Shown here piece by piece: positions 55,457-64,000 of a stretch of 64,000 bases of DNA. The DNA is from Pseudoalteromonas viridis (lineage in GTDB: Bacteria > Pseudomonadota > Gammaproteobacteria > Enterobacterales > Alteromonadaceae), in the NCBI RefSeq assembly GCF_017742995.1, contig NZ_CP072425.1, forward strand, positions 2,542,001 through 2,606,000, given 5' to 3'. A program made the translations under genes and the position numbers. Below the pieces are notes generated by a model. That model was not told the DNA's origin. It saw only the letters and a list, made by a program, of their open reading frames with translations, and did not search any database. Position 1 is the first letter of the stretch. Each line of letters opens with the position of its first letter.

Positions 55457-56467
55457 TTAACGCGCTACCATCGCATGGTTTAGCATGTGTACAACCATGG
55501 CTATCGCATGAGGAATAACCTGGCGAGCCGTTGTGACACGATCATAGTGGTCTTCTGAGTTTAGTACGATCCCGCCCTGCGAATAGGAATAAGCACCGCC
55601 CTGGGTAAGCAATGGGCGAATGTCTTTGTTCGCGGCATCAGGGGCACTGAAGCTGGCCATGGCTTGTTTCACTAAGCTCAGGTTGTTGAGGTTTTCCTGA
55701 TCATAATAGTCTTTTACCCAGGATTCCCAGCCAGCATGGTTAAGATCTGAGGTTGTCCAGGTATGATGAGGCTGCAGCAGATCTGTGGTGTGAAAGGCGA
55801 ATCCCAGGATCTGTGGATTACCGTTTTGCAAGTAGCTTTGGTACCAGTACTGGCCAAGGTTGTCGATGGGCTGGAACGGCATTTCTTCAAAGTCGTCATA
55901 CATGCTGTATGTAGAGTGACTGTCTATGCGGTAGTTTTTTTCAGTAATACCATAGCTGTCATATTCACTGTCGTCGGCGCTGAACCAGCCTGTTTCACCG
56001 CCTTTACCGTCATCCAGATAGTCGCCTTTTAACCAGGTAGCCGCCATGTTGTCTATGGTGCCCCAGACAGTGAGTTTGTCATAATTATAACCACCAAAAT
56101 CGTTACCATGGGCGTCAGCACCTTGGGTGTGGTTTTGGAAGTGCCAGTAGCTGGTGTATTTGACAATGCTTTCGGCTGCACCCCACAAAGGTGCCTGGAC
56201 ACAGTCGCCTGTAATCGCGCCACAGAAGAAAGTGTCTTCAAAGTCATCAACATCATAGGCGGCTTGTCCCATGACTTCGGCCAGCTGAGAGACGCTCATG
56301 CCGTGTGACTGGGCATAAGCCTGAAGCTTGGCATATTGGGTTGTCGACGGATTTTGTGCCATGTAGTTGACGGCATCGATAACGATACGTTTGTGCGTTT
56401 CCTGACTAAAGGCCTGCGCCCCGGTGGAGGCGAGTGTCAGCGCACAGAGTAATAATTGTATTTTCAT
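55457..56467 (-). CDS. Secreted zinc-dependent phospholipase C/P1 nuclease-like protein
   Basis: 336 residues, signal peptide MKIQLLLCALTLASTGAQA followed by FSQETHKRIVIDAVNYM, placing a His right after the mature N-terminus as in bacterial zinc phospholipase C and S1/P1 nucleases. Further ligand-type motifs: DVDDFED, YWHFQNH, and GFAFHTTDLLQPHHTW, the HxxxD...PHH pattern of the superfamily. A trinuclear zinc site is likely. Which ester it cuts (phospholipid or nucleic acid) is open. It is the first gene of a three-gene operon with a foldase-like and a coiled-coil protein. Confidence 0.75.
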   Translation of the reverse strand: MKIQLLLCALTLASTGAQAFSQETHKRIVIDAVNYMAQNPSTTQYAKLQAYAQSHGMSVSQLAEVMGQAAYDVDDFEDTFFCGAITGDCVQAPLWGAAESIVKYTSYWHFQNHTQGADAHGNDFGGYNYDKLTVWGTIDNMAATWLKGDYLDDGKGGETGWFSADDSEYDSYGITEKNYRIDSHSTYSMYDDFEEMPFQPIDNLGQYWYQSYLQNGNPQILGFAFHTTDLLQPHHTWTTSDLNHAGWESWVKDYYDQENLNNLSLVKQAMASFSAPDAANKDIRPLLTQGGAYSYSQGGIVLNSEDHYDRVTTARQVIPHAIAMVVHMLNHAMVAR

Positions 56468-56648
56468 TGTAGTGTTATTCCTGAGTTAGAATTTACGCTC
56501 TATCAGAGCAGCGTGCATTAGAATGTCATTGTGTTACATTTATATTAAATATAGGTTAAATTAAATCTTAATGTCCATGCCTTGTTGTCCCGACAGAGCT
56601 CAGGTATGATCGGTATTTAATTTAGGCACATGAAAAGTCACAATAACG

Positions 56649-57491
56649 ATGAAAATGATAAAGCTACTTTCTGCTGTGCTGCTTTGCCTGACGCAACAGG
56701 CTTTCGCTGAGCAAAGCGTTACGAATCAGGAAGAGGATTGGCTGGAAGACAATGGACTTGAATGGCAGTTGAGCATAGGTGCTTTTTATGTCGACATGGC
56801 ACTGCCTGAGCTAATTGGCGCCGACAACTCTCCGGCACCACCTACCTTGCGAGCTGATATAAAACTACAGTACAAAAACTTTTATCTGGTGACTTACTCC
56901 GGTGACTTTTTTGGTGGATCTGATTTAGGATATCAATTCATTCAGGAGGAAGAGTGGGGCCTGGATTTCATCTATGGCAGTTATCAACTCGCTTTTACCG
57001 AAACCGGTTACTTCGACACCAATGATCCTGTTGTTAAAGAGTTAGAAGGCATTAGAGACAGAGATCCGGATCAATCGCTGGGGGTCGCCTATTATCGCAC
57101 TGTGGGTGATTACCTGGCTGTGGCTGAGCTAGTCTATGATGTATTCGGCGATACTAATGGCTGGGTGTTCCACCTAGAGGCAACGCGCAACTTTGAACTG
57201 CGCAACTGGGATCTGTGGCTTAATTTTGGCGCCAATTACTATTCAAGCAACTTTAATAACTATTTTTATGGTGTGACTGAGCAAGAACGCAATGATTATC
57301 TGACGCCTTATGAGCCCGGCAGTGGTGCATCGGCGTTTGTTCAGGCACAGCTAAGCTACCCAATAGCAGAAGACTGGGAGTTCAGTGCGGGTCTGTCATT
57401 CCTAGTTGGGTCTAGTGAAGCAAAAGACAGTCCACTGCTCGAATCTAACTATGCCAGAGTGCTGTTTAGTGGAGTGAAATATGTATTTTAA
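56649..57491 (+). CDS. MipA/OmpV-family outer-membrane protein
   Basis: 280 residues. Signal peptide (MKMIKLLSAVLLCLTQQAFA), then barrel strands ending in the family pattern: YFYGVTEQERNDY, AFVQAQLSYPIAEDWEFSAGLSFLV, SPLLESNYARVLFSGVKYVF. MipA-type proteins scaffold murein enzymes or act in envelope stress. Its end overlaps the DUF3019 gene by 11 bases. In relatives this pair often sits next to a two-component system, which is not seen here. Confidence 0.88.
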   Translation: MKMIKLLSAVLLCLTQQAFAEQSVTNQEEDWLEDNGLEWQLSIGAFYVDMALPELIGADNSPAPPTLRADIKLQYKNFYLVTYSGDFFGGSDLGYQFIQEEEWGLDFIYGSYQLAFTETGYFDTNDPVVKELEGIRDRDPDQSLGVAYYRTVGDYLAVAELVYDVFGDTNGWVFHLEATRNFELRNWDLWLNFGANYYSSNFNNYFYGVTEQERNDYLTPYEPGSGASAFVQAQLSYPIAEDWEFSAGLSFLVGSSEAKDSPLLESNYARVLFSGVKYVF

Positions 57492-57882
57492 ATTCACTTC
57501 AGCGATGACTATCGGCGTGTTTTGCATGGCCTCTGCGGCGCATGCAGCAGTAAACGACGATAGGAAAGGGATATTACAGGTTGCACCAAATAAGTGTGTT
57601 GCGTTGCACGAAGGAAGAACTTGCTACGCTGATGTGACGTTTTCAATTTCTGCGCCGCAAGTAGGGGATTATTGCATTAGAGACAGCAACTCGAAAAAGA
57701 TTTTGCAGTGCTGGGCAAATGTGAGCCACTTCGAGTACCTGCTGGCTTTTGGCTCAGCACAAAGCGTCAGCTATGAGTTGATATCTAAATCGAAGCGTGA
57801 TGTCCTGGCCGTGACAACCATTAACGTCAATTGGGTTCATAAGGTACGCAATAAAAAACGCCGCTGGCAGCGCTTGTTTTAG
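57481..57882 (+). CDS. DUF3019 family exported protein
   Basis: 133 residues: signal peptide (to about AHA), then the DUF3019 pattern LQVAPNKCVALHEGRTCYADVTFSI, GDYCIRD, ILQCWAN and a basic C-terminus RNKKRRWQRLF. Four Cys suggest two disulfides. Its ATG lies inside the last codons of the MipA gene, so translation is coupled. Function unknown; genetically tied to MipA-type proteins. Confidence 0.87.
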   Translation: MYFKFTSAMTIGVFCMASAAHAAVNDDRKGILQVAPNKCVALHEGRTCYADVTFSISAPQVGDYCIRDSNSKKILQCWANVSHFEYLLAFGSAQSVSYELISKSKRDVLAVTTINVNWVHKVRNKKRRWQRLF

Positions 57883-57896
57883 CTTGAGAGGAATGC

Positions 57897-57924
57897 ACAG
57901 GCTAGCCTGAGCCAGCCTGTTTTG
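57897..57924 (+). terminator. Terminator of the MipA-DUF3019 operon
   Basis: ACAGGCT pairs with AGCCTGT over a ten-base loop, followed by TTTTGTGTTCTTT. Sits between the convergent DUF3019 and lipoprotein genes. Confidence 0.65.
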
Positions 57925-57930
57925 TGTTCT

Positions 57931-58434
57931 TTACTGACACTGTTCAACCAGGCTACGCAAATGTGTGCCGATATCTTCGCTTTTGCTCTGTCCCTGTTCA
58001 AGTAAAGATTGTACTTGTTGTTGCAGCTCAGCCAGCTCATAATTCGCCAACAGGGTTTTTAAATAAGACATCGTATCCGCGCCTGCCTGTAATAAACCAG
58101 GCAGACTTTCCATTGACAGCTCCTGATCGGCCAGGCCAGTGATCGTATCCATTAAATCAGCCAGATTTGCGCTGTCCTGCAGTGCGCCCTCAACTTCAAT
58201 CATGGCACCCATTGGGTCGCCGTTTAATTGTTTAACGACGCACCCCGCCAGGGTGCCGGCCTCAGCTGACTGACTCATCGCGGTCAGGCCATGCGTCCTG
58301 ATGTCTTCTATGACCTGTTCCAATTCCTGATTATTTGCCAGATATTGCTGCTCTATCTGCGCTTTAGAATCACCAAGAAAGTCGCATCCCGCAAGTGCAA
58401 CTAAACCGATACCGCAAAATAAAAAACGTTTCAT
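57931..58434 (-). CDS. Hypothetical lipoprotein
   Basis: ATG at 58434 gives a short lipoprotein signal (MKRFLFCGIGLVALAGC); lipobox LAGC, with Asp at +2, which in E. coli rules favours inner-membrane retention. 167 residues, almost all helical and acidic (QIEQQYLANNQELEQVIEDI, ELAELQQQVQSLLEQGQ), with two later Cys. No family recognised. Convergent with the MipA-DUF3019 operon. Confidence 0.78.
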   Translation of the reverse strand: MKRFLFCGIGLVALAGCDFLGDSKAQIEQQYLANNQELEQVIEDIRTHGLTAMSQSAEAGTLAGCVVKQLNGDPMGAMIEVEGALQDSANLADLMDTITGLADQELSMESLPGLLQAGADTMSYLKTLLANYELAELQQQVQSLLEQGQSKSEDIGTHLRSLVEQCQ

Positions 58435-58512
58435 ATAAGTATCCAAAATCAATCCACTTGATTGCAGTTTACTGGCTTACGGGTCGGTTGTCATTATCAC
58501 AATATTGGCGTA

Positions 58513-58989
58513 TCAAGTGCGTAAGCGGGCCCTTGTCTGACTCCGAAAGCGTGCTAGCTCCACCACATTCGAAATGCCAAACAGTTCGGATTTCAGAATG
58601 TTAGCAAATACATGTAACGCACGTTTCCAGGCATTACGTACGGCCAGGGTAAATTGCGCGCCCAAATGAAGTTTCAGGACTTCAAGCAAACTATTACAAA
58701 ATACACTGATGTCCTTCACTGAAGGGGCCAAAGAAGCAATCAGGATACTCTGATGGCGCAGGAAACGCGTCAGCTCTTGCTGGCGGGGCAAATGCATCAG
58801 GCATTGCTGCATAAAATCATGCAAGCGATACTCCAGCGACAGCATATGGCGTTCGGACTCAGGCAGCGCCATGGTGACCTTGTGTTGTTTTAATTGATTG
58901 TAAAAGCTGACACAGAAGCAATGAAAGTTTGGCTTCAGGGTCGTGAAAGACTGATTTAATAACTGGTACTGATAAGGTGAAATACTCAT
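58513..58989 (-). CDS. Possible divergent single-domain globin
   Basis: 158 residues, all helical; GGAG six bases before the ATG. The order YQLLNQSFTTLKPNFHCFCVSFYNQL, LTRFLRHQSILIASLAP, CNSLLEVLKLHLGAQFT and VRNAWKRALHVFANIL resembles bacterial haemoglobins (helix A/B with FYxxL, LL...LG..FT before helix H with an AW pair). The proximal His position is unclear: the only candidate (LRHQS) is about five residues out of register, so haem binding is doubtful. Otherwise a hypothetical helical protein. Confidence 0.45.
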   Translation of the reverse strand: MSISPYQYQLLNQSFTTLKPNFHCFCVSFYNQLKQHKVTMALPESERHMLSLEYRLHDFMQQCLMHLPRQQELTRFLRHQSILIASLAPSVKDISVFCNSLLEVLKLHLGAQFTLAVRNAWKRALHVFANILKSELFGISNVVELARFRSQTRARLRT

Positions 58990-59211
58990 AATCGCTCCAC
59001 ATACGATTAGAGCGAATCCGTTTGCTCAAGTAATTGTGCAATCTCATAGGCATCAGCCCCTGGGCTGGCCACAAGCACTGCAGTAACTTGGGTAAAAGTT
59101 GTGTTGGGGCACACTGAAACAGCATGACGGCGAGCGCCCACTTTTTCAGTATAGGTAGACTTTGATCAGTTCGGCAAACTTTATTGTTGTTTGAAATTAC
59201 CTAAAGCAAAT

Positions 59212-59235
59212 CAGCCAGACGCTTAGGTCTGGCTG
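59212..59235 (-). terminator. Hairpin after the carbonic anhydrase gene
   Basis: Perfect nine-base arms CAGCCAGAC / GTCTGGCTG with a six-base loop, 15 bases after the stop on the minus strand, followed by ATTTGCTTT. Confidence 0.55.
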
Positions 59236-59250
59236 CTAGCCTGTCTTCTG

Positions 59251-60030
59251 TTACTTAATAGGGGCAAGTAGCTTCGGGTCGGTGACCAGTTGTCTGACAC
59301 CATGGGCGTGGTCTTCTTCAAAGACGTTGTCCTCACACCACTGGGCCAGGCTGTTGATATCAACCTTGGCGCAGGCGGGCCTGACACTCCAGGTAACCTG
59401 AAGCGGCGAACACTGTTTGTCGTTATAACTGGGCCCTGTGGTTGAACCGAGAAACTCTACAGGCTTACCGGTCGTTTGCGGGATGTATTTGGCCTGATGA
59501 TAGCCATTGACTATGTTACCATCATAGCTTAAGTCATTAAAGTCCAGCGCGTCTTCGTCATTCACAACCAGAAAAACCTGGGTCTCAACGCGTAAGTCCG
59601 GATTGGCACATTCATTACTTAAACAAGACCCCAGGCCTTTGCCGGGCGCAACATCACATGAGCTGTGCACCCAGTGTACCTCTATGGTGTCACCTGGCTT
59701 CACGTTTTTACAGACCTTGCCTTTGGGTGCCCGCAACTCGGCCTCGGTCAGGCTGCTGGTGGCATTACACTGATAGCCTCCGTACTTACCATTACCTGCA
59801 AATACCGAAAAATCTTTTGCTTTGTGCTCTGCGTTTTTATGGAAGTGGATGTTACACAGGTTCATTTCACTGGCCGGGGGAGCAAGCGAAAATACCCGCT
59901 TATTTTCACCATGCAGCTGGTCGATATCACGGGGAGTTTGCGGGCCAAAGCCGTCGCAGCTATTCGCAAGGGTATTAAAGGATAGTAGTGTTAGCGCTGT
60001 CATCGAGACGCCAATTAATGCCTTTTTCAT
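59251..60030 (-). CDS. Delta-class carbonic anhydrase
   Basis: ATG at 60030 opens a signal peptide (MKKALIGVSMTALTLLSFNTLA) with GGAG upstream; 259 residues. The mature start CDGFGPQTPRDID and the motif MNLCNIHFHKNAEHK, with the HxH zinc ligands, followed by VHWVHSSCD, are typical of delta-class enzymes first known from diatoms and found in marine bacteria. Eight or more Cys suggest disulfides, consistent with a periplasmic location. Converts CO2 and bicarbonate. Single gene. Confidence 0.85.
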   Translation of the reverse strand: MKKALIGVSMTALTLLSFNTLANSCDGFGPQTPRDIDQLHGENKRVFSLAPPASEMNLCNIHFHKNAEHKAKDFSVFAGNGKYGGYQCNATSSLTEAELRAPKGKVCKNVKPGDTIEVHWVHSSCDVAPGKGLGSCLSNECANPDLRVETQVFLVVNDEDALDFNDLSYDGNIVNGYHQAKYIPQTTGKPVEFLGSTTGPSYNDKQCSPLQVTWSVRPACAKVDINSLAQWCEDNVFEEDHAHGVRQLVTDPKLLAPIK

Positions 60031-60365
60031 GACTGTTTCTCCATCATTTTGTATTAACTCGATGGGCCGCCAGTATAGATGTTTAACTTTTAAGAACAAG
60101 TTAAATGGTAAAATATTGTAAATCAGCAGTTCATTATAAGTTAATTGCGAAGGGTGTGCTCGCTATTCTCGAGCTTTTTGCTTTTGATGGTAAAGTATTT
60201 ACGACTATTTTAGGCTGGCCACGAGTGTTGAATACCCGCAAGATTGCGTGAGATATAGGGCCGCTTGAAAGCGACTTTTCGGTTAAAGGGCTGAACTAAG
60301 GTTGCGTATTAATACAACTCTCTCTATAATACACGCCAGTTGATGCAGCATTGACTGCACGTTGA
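60031..60365. other. Intergenic region with the metY promoter
   Basis: No gene supported. The left part should hold the carbonic anhydrase promoter (minus strand); the right end carries the tRNA promoter at 60302. Confidence 0.5.
60302..60330 (+). promoter_or_regulatory. Strong sigma70 promoter of metY
   Basis: TTGCGT and a perfect TATAAT with a 17-base spacer, about 35 bases before the tRNA. Expected to start the metY-rimP-nusA-infB transcript. Confidence 0.8.
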
Positions 60366-60442
<77 letters not shown>

Positions 60443-60447
60443 AGCTT

Positions 60448-60504
60448 AAGAAATGGTTCATTTCTTACAGTTCGCGCATTCATCGTAATGCGCGTTTTGC
60501 GTTT
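60448..60504 (+). terminator. Two hairpins after metY, the second a probable terminator
   Basis: AAGAAATG-GTT-CATTTCTT (60448-60466) is followed by CGCGCATT-CATCGT-AATGCGCG (60473-60494) and TTTTGCGTTT. The second should end part of the tRNA transcripts; read-through would feed rimP-nusA-infB. Confidence 0.65.
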
Positions 60505-60658
60505 AAGCATATGCTTATTTAGGCTGATACAGCCCGCAACCAAGCTCGGCCACTGGCCACACAGTTTGTTTTTGGTGTGACGCCCCGCTTGGTTCGGGGC
60601 GTTGTTGTATCTGGAGCTAAGCAACTAAGCCCAGCCCAGAAGCAAACAGCTGAATCAT

Positions 60659-60682
60659 TAGGGCTTTTAGGCCCTTTTTTTG
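60659..60682 (+). terminator. Terminator-like hairpin just before rimP
   Basis: AGGGC-TTTTAG-GCCCT followed by seven or more T, ending only about nine bases before the GGAGG of rimP. Such leader terminators in the metY-nusA operon let NusA level control its own operon; here this is inferred from position. A further hairpin, ACGCCCCG-CTTGGTT-CGGGGCGT, lies at 60579-60602. Confidence 0.75.
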
Positions 60683-60700
60683 TTTGTATGGAGGTAATTT

Positions 60701-61156
60701 GTGACAAAACTCGAGCAAGAATTAACAACTATGTTAGAGCCGGCTGTTGAAGCCTGTGGCTTCGAGTTGCTCGGTCTGGAAGTGATGCAAGCCGGTCGCC
60801 ACTCGACATTGCGCATCTACATTGACCATGAAAATGGCATCAATGTGGACAATTGTGCCGATGTGAGCCGTCAGGTGAGTGCCATTTTGGATGTCGAGGA
60901 CCCCATTACAAACGAATACAACCTGGAAGTGTCTTCACCTGGTGTAGACAGACCATTATTCAAACAAGCTCATTATGAGCAGGCAGTGGGCGAAGAAGTG
61001 CGTTTGCGTACTAAGCTTCCTCAGGAAGGTCGCCGTAACTTTAAAGGCGACTTAGTTGCAGTTAATGGCGATATGATCACGCTAACCGTCGATGGCCAGG
61101 AGCATCACCTTATGCTCAGCAACATCGAGCGCGCGAACATCATCGCAAAATTTTAA
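60701..61156 (+). CDS. rimP: Ribosome maturation factor RimP
   Basis: 151 residues from a GTG start with GGAGG eight bases before. RimP helps mature the 30S subunit. The N-terminal domain (EPAVEACGFELLGLEVMQAGRHSTLRIYID) and VEDPITNEYNLEVSSPGVDRPL are highly conserved, as is the SH3-like C-terminal domain. First protein gene of the rimP-nusA-infB operon. Confidence 0.98.
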   Translation: MTKLEQELTTMLEPAVEACGFELLGLEVMQAGRHSTLRIYIDHENGINVDNCADVSRQVSAILDVEDPITNEYNLEVSSPGVDRPLFKQAHYEQAVGEEVRLRTKLPQEGRRNFKGDLVAVNGDMITLTVDGQEHHLMLSNIERANIIAKF

Positions 61157-61198
61157 AAATTAGGTGCGAAGGAAAAAAGGGCAAGCGAGGCAATACTT

Positions 61199-62698
61199 AT
61201 GGCAAAAGAAATACTATTGGTTGCAGAAGCTGTTTCCAATGAAAAAGCAGTCCCAAGAGAAAAGATTTTTGAAGCATTAGAGTTCGCACTAGCGACGGCC
61301 ACCAAAAAGAAACACGATGGTGAGATCGAAGTACGCGTATCTATTGACCGTAAAACGGGCGAGTATGACACGTTCCGTCGTTGGATGGTGGTTAACCCAC
61401 AAGAAGATGGCTCACTGGAAAACCCGTATGCAGAGATCACATTTGAAGCGGCTCAGGTAGAAGAGCCTGAGATCCAGCTGGGTGACTATGTTGAAGAGCA
61501 AATTGAATCAATTCAGTTTGACCGCATCACAACGCAGATGGCTAAACAGGTTATCGTACAGAAAGTACGTGAAGCCGAGCGTGCGTTGATTGTTGACGCC
61601 TACAAAGATCAGGAAGGCGAGCTGGTTACCGGTGTAGTTAAAAAAGCATCACGCGACACGGTAGTACTGGACTTGGGTAATAACGCAGAAGCCGTTATTT
61701 ATCGTGAAGACATGCTGCCACGTGAAAGCTTCCGTCCGGGCGACCGTGTACGTGGCCTGCTTTACGCGGTTAAACCAGAAGCGCGTGGTGCACAGCTGTT
61801 TGTAACACGCTCTAAGCCTGAAATGCTGATGGAACTTTTCCGTATTGAAGTACCAGAAATCGGCGAAGAGATGATCGAGCTCAAAGGTGCAGCGCGTGAT
61901 CCGGGATCGCGTGCTAAAATTGCGGTAAAATCAAATGATAAACGCATCGACCCTGTCGGCGCGTGTGTTGGTATGCGCGGTGCGCGTGTACAGGCTGTGT
62001 CTACCGAATTAGGTGGCGAGCGTGTTGATATCGTGCTGTACGATGACAACCCGGCTCAGTTTGTGATCAACGCAATGGCGCCAGCAGAAGTAGCATCGAT
62101 CGTGATGGATGAAGACACGCGTACGATGGAAATCGCGGTAGAAGCCGACAACCTGGCGCAGGCGATTGGTCGTAACGGTCAGAACGTACGTCTTGCCAGC
62201 CAATTGACGGGTTGGGAACTGAACGTGATGACAGTGGAAGACATGGAGCGTAAGAGCGCAGAAGAGTCTGACAAACTGATCAACCTGTTCACCGAAGCGC
62301 TGGATATCGATGATGACTTCGCAACGTTACTGATCAACGAAGGCTTCTCAACACTTGAGGAAGTGGCCTACGTACCAGTTGCAGAGTTCCTGGAAATCAA
62401 TGGTCTGGACGAAGACACAGTGGAAGAGCTGCGTAAGCGTGCAAAAGATGCATTGACGACCAAAGCGTTACGTGACGAAGAAAGCCTTGAAGGGGCTGAG
62501 CCTGCGGAAGATCTGCTGAACCTGGAAGGGTTGGATCGTCACCTGGCATTCGTGATGGCCAGCAAAGGCGTCATCACGCTGGAAGACCTGGCTGAGCAAG
62601 GCATTGACGAATTAGTCGAAATCACTGAATTATCTGAACAACAGGCGGGTGACTTGATCATGGCCGCACGTAATATTTGTTGGTTTGGTGAGCAATAG
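61199..62698 (+). CDS. nusA: Transcription termination/antitermination factor NusA
   Basis: 499 residues, full length. N-terminal RNA polymerase-binding domain ([35 protein letters not shown]), S1 domain ([29 protein letters not shown]), two KH domains ([44 protein letters not shown]) and two C-terminal acidic repeats (about 365-499) as in E. coli. Binds RNA polymerase and nascent RNA at pauses. 42 bases after rimP. Confidence 0.98.
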   Translation: MAKEILLVAEAVSNEKAVPREKIFEALEFALATATKKKHDGEIEVRVSIDRKTGEYDTFRRWMVVNPQEDGSLENPYAEITFEAAQVEEPEIQLGDYVEEQIESIQFDRITTQMAKQVIVQKVREAERALIVDAYKDQEGELVTGVVKKASRDTVVLDLGNNAEAVIYREDMLPRESFRPGDRVRGLLYAVKPEARGAQLFVTRSKPEMLMELFRIEVPEIGEEMIELKGAARDPGSRAKIAVKSNDKRIDPVGACVGMRGARVQAVSTELGGERVDIVLYDDNPAQFVINAMAPAEVASIVMDEDTRTMEIAVEADNLAQAIGRNGQNVRLASQLTGWELNVMTVEDMERKSAEESDKLINLFTEALDIDDDFATLLINEGFSTLEEVAYVPVAEFLEINGLDEDTVEELRKRAKDALTTKALRDEESLEGAEPAEDLLNLEGLDRHLAFVMASKGVITLEDLAEQGIDELVEITELSEQQAGDLIMAARNICWFGEQ

Positions 62699-62727
62699 TA
62701 GTTTATTAACGGGAGGTAACGCATAAT

Positions 62728-64000
62728 ATGGCAGAAGTGAGCATAGAGAAACTAGCCGAAAACATTGGTACAACTGTTGATAAATTACTCCAGCAGTTGG
62801 CAGATGCAGGGATCACCAAAGCCACTGGCGACCATGTTACTGAAAACGAGAAAGCACAATTGCTGGACCATTTGAGTAAACAACATGGCGGCACCGGTTC
62901 GGAAGGACCGGAGCGTATGACTTTGCAACGCAAGAGCAAGAGCACATTAAGTGTGACCGGCTCGCATGGCAAAGCAAAATCCGTTCAGGTTGAGGTACGT
63001 AAAAAGCGCACTTACGTTAAAAAGAGCGCAATCGAGCAGCAAAAAGAGCAGGAAAGACTCGCTGCAGAGGAAGCTGCGCGCAAAGAAGCAGAGTTGAAAG
63101 CTCAGCAAGAAGCTGAGCAAAAGGCCAAAGAAGAAGCCGAGCGTAAGGCACAAGAGGAAGCCGAGCGTAAGGCAAAAGAGGAAGCTGAGCGCAAGGCTAA
63201 AGATGAGGCAAAACGTACAGCGCAAGCTGAACGTCAAGCGAAAGAACAGCAGAGTGAAGAAGTGGATAGCGCCCAACAAGAGAAAGAGAAACTAGAAGCA
63301 GAGCGTCTGCGCAAAGAAGCAGAAGCGACTGCCCTAAAGAAAGCAGAAGAAGAAGCCAAGCGTAAAGCAGAAGAAGCAAAGCGCTTAGCAGAAGAGAATG
63401 AAGCCCGCTGGAAAGCTGAAGAAGAAGAGCGTGCACGTCGCGAAGCTTCTGCAGATCACCACCTTACGACCTCGACTTACGCGCGTGAAGCCGAAGACGA
63501 GTCAGATGCACAGGAAGAAAAGAGTGCACGTCGTAAGAAAAAGAAAAAGCCAGCTGAAAAAGCGGCTCAGCCTGTGCGTGGCAAAGGTAAAAAAGGCAAG
63601 CTTAAAGCACCTACCTCACTACAACATGGCTTTAAGAAGCCGGTTAGCGAAGTGAAGCAGGAAGTACGCATCAGTGAGACCATCACAGTTGCTGAGCTGG
63701 CATCACGCATGGCAGTGAAAGGCGTTGAAGTGGTTAAGACCATGATGAAGATGGGTGAAATGGTTACCATTAACCAGGTCATCGATCAGGAAACTGCGCA
63801 GGTTGTGGCTGAAGAAATGGGCCACAAAGTTGTTCTGGTAAAAGAGAACGAACTGGAAGAAAAAGTACTGAGCGAGCGTAACGAAAGTGAAGCGCTAGAG
63901 CAACGTGCACCAGTTGTTACCGTAATGGGTCACGTTGACCACGGTAAAACTTCAACACTGGATTACATCCGTAAAGCTAAGGTTGCTGCTGGCGAGGCCG
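62728..64000 (+). CDS. infB: Translation initiation factor IF-2 (5' part, runs off the window)
   Basis: ATG at 62728 with GGGAGG before it; 424 codons are present and the gene continues beyond the window. N-terminal IF2 domain ([24 protein letters not shown]), then a long, highly charged helical stretch with repeated [12 protein letters not shown] units (about 95-250), a second IF2_N domain ([21 protein letters not shown], about 315), and the beginning of the GTPase domain with [13 protein letters not shown]-2 places fMet-tRNA on the 30S subunit, fitting the metY gene upstream. Confidence 0.98.
   Translation, partial: MAEVSIEKLAENIGTTVDKLLQQLADAGITKATGDHVTENEKAQLLDHLSKQHGGTGSEGPERMTLQRKSKSTLSVTGSHGKAKSVQVEVRKKRTYVKKSAIEQQKEQERLAAEEAARKEAELKAQQEAEQKAKEEAERKAQEEAERKAKEEAERKAKDEAKRTAQAERQAKEQQSEEVDSAQQEKEKLEAERLRKEAEATALKKAEEEAKRKAEEAKRLAEENEARWKAEEEERARREASADHHLTTSTYAREAEDESDAQEEKSARRKKKKKPAEKAAQPVRGKGKKGKLKAPTSLQHGFKKPVSEVKQEVRISETITVAELASRMAVKGVEVVKTMMKMGEMVTINQVIDQETAQVVAEEMGHKVVLVKENELEEKVLSERNESEALEQRAPVVTVMGHVDHGKTSTLDYIRKAKVAAGEA

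Noticed and set aside
58859-59125. Minus-strand 88-codon frame upstream of the globin-like gene
   Set aside because: Largely overlaps the globin-like gene in another frame and lacks a ribosome site or domain pattern.

Overview
The window reads as chromosomal DNA of a marine gammaproteobacterium of the Alteromonadales, most likely a Pseudoalteromonas. This is an inference from gene content: a metY-rimP-nusA-infB translation/transcription locus, a TyrR without the sigma54 motif, paired MipA/DUF3019 genes, a POT transporter beside hppD and fumarylacetoacetase, many exported proteins, and lanthipeptide-like double-glycine leader peptides. Base composition looks even, near 50% GC inside genes, with AT-rich intergenic stretches.

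Layout. 1-8.5 kb: a diguanylate cyclase; a small leader-peptide operon with two membrane-anchored partners; a secreted PhoD-type phosphatase carrying cysteine-rich FN2/kringle-like modules; the relic of a second leader-peptide gene whose start codon is lost; a dCache chemoreceptor. 8.5-14.8 kb: an SOS mutagenesis block (SRAP peptidase divergent from LexA-boxed imuA-imuB-dnaE2). 14.8-21.6 kb: a second chemoreceptor, a secreted Ig-like protein, a DUF4442 thioesterase, a small beta-barrel and an M23 peptidase/bactofilin pair. 21.7-27.6 kb: tyrosine catabolism (fumarylacetoacetase, HppD with a candidate TyrR box), a peptide transporter and a secreted DUF642-like/propeller protein.

28.0-46.8 kb is the most remarkable part: a compact seven-gene minus-strand operon of about 18.8 kb, with most genes overlapping by 1-14 nt. 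It combines the three poly-gamma-glutamate (PGA) synthase functions, each fused to large extra domains (CapA-like lipoprotein, duplicated CapC/PgsC-like membrane protein, PgsB-like amide ligase), with four proteins not found in the classical Gram-positive capBCA set. These are a CHASE2-type sensor without an output domain, a large periplasmic anchored beta-rich protein, a small PGA-hydrolase-like protein, and a 1446-residue protein ending in an apparent outer-membrane beta-barrel. I infer an envelope-spanning synthesis and export machine for a glutamate-type (or other amide-linked) polymer, adapted to a Gram-negative cell.

47-60 kb: tyrR (divergent from the operon above), a thioesterase, OmpW, a REC-PilZ regulator, dapE, a three-gene operon with a zinc phospholipase C/nuclease-like secreted protein plus a parvulin-like foldase, MipA/DUF3019, a lipoprotein, a possible divergent globin and a delta-class carbonic anhydrase. 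60.3-64 kb: initiator tRNA (metY) with a strong promoter, a leader rich in hairpins, then rimP, nusA and the 5' part of infB, which runs off the window.
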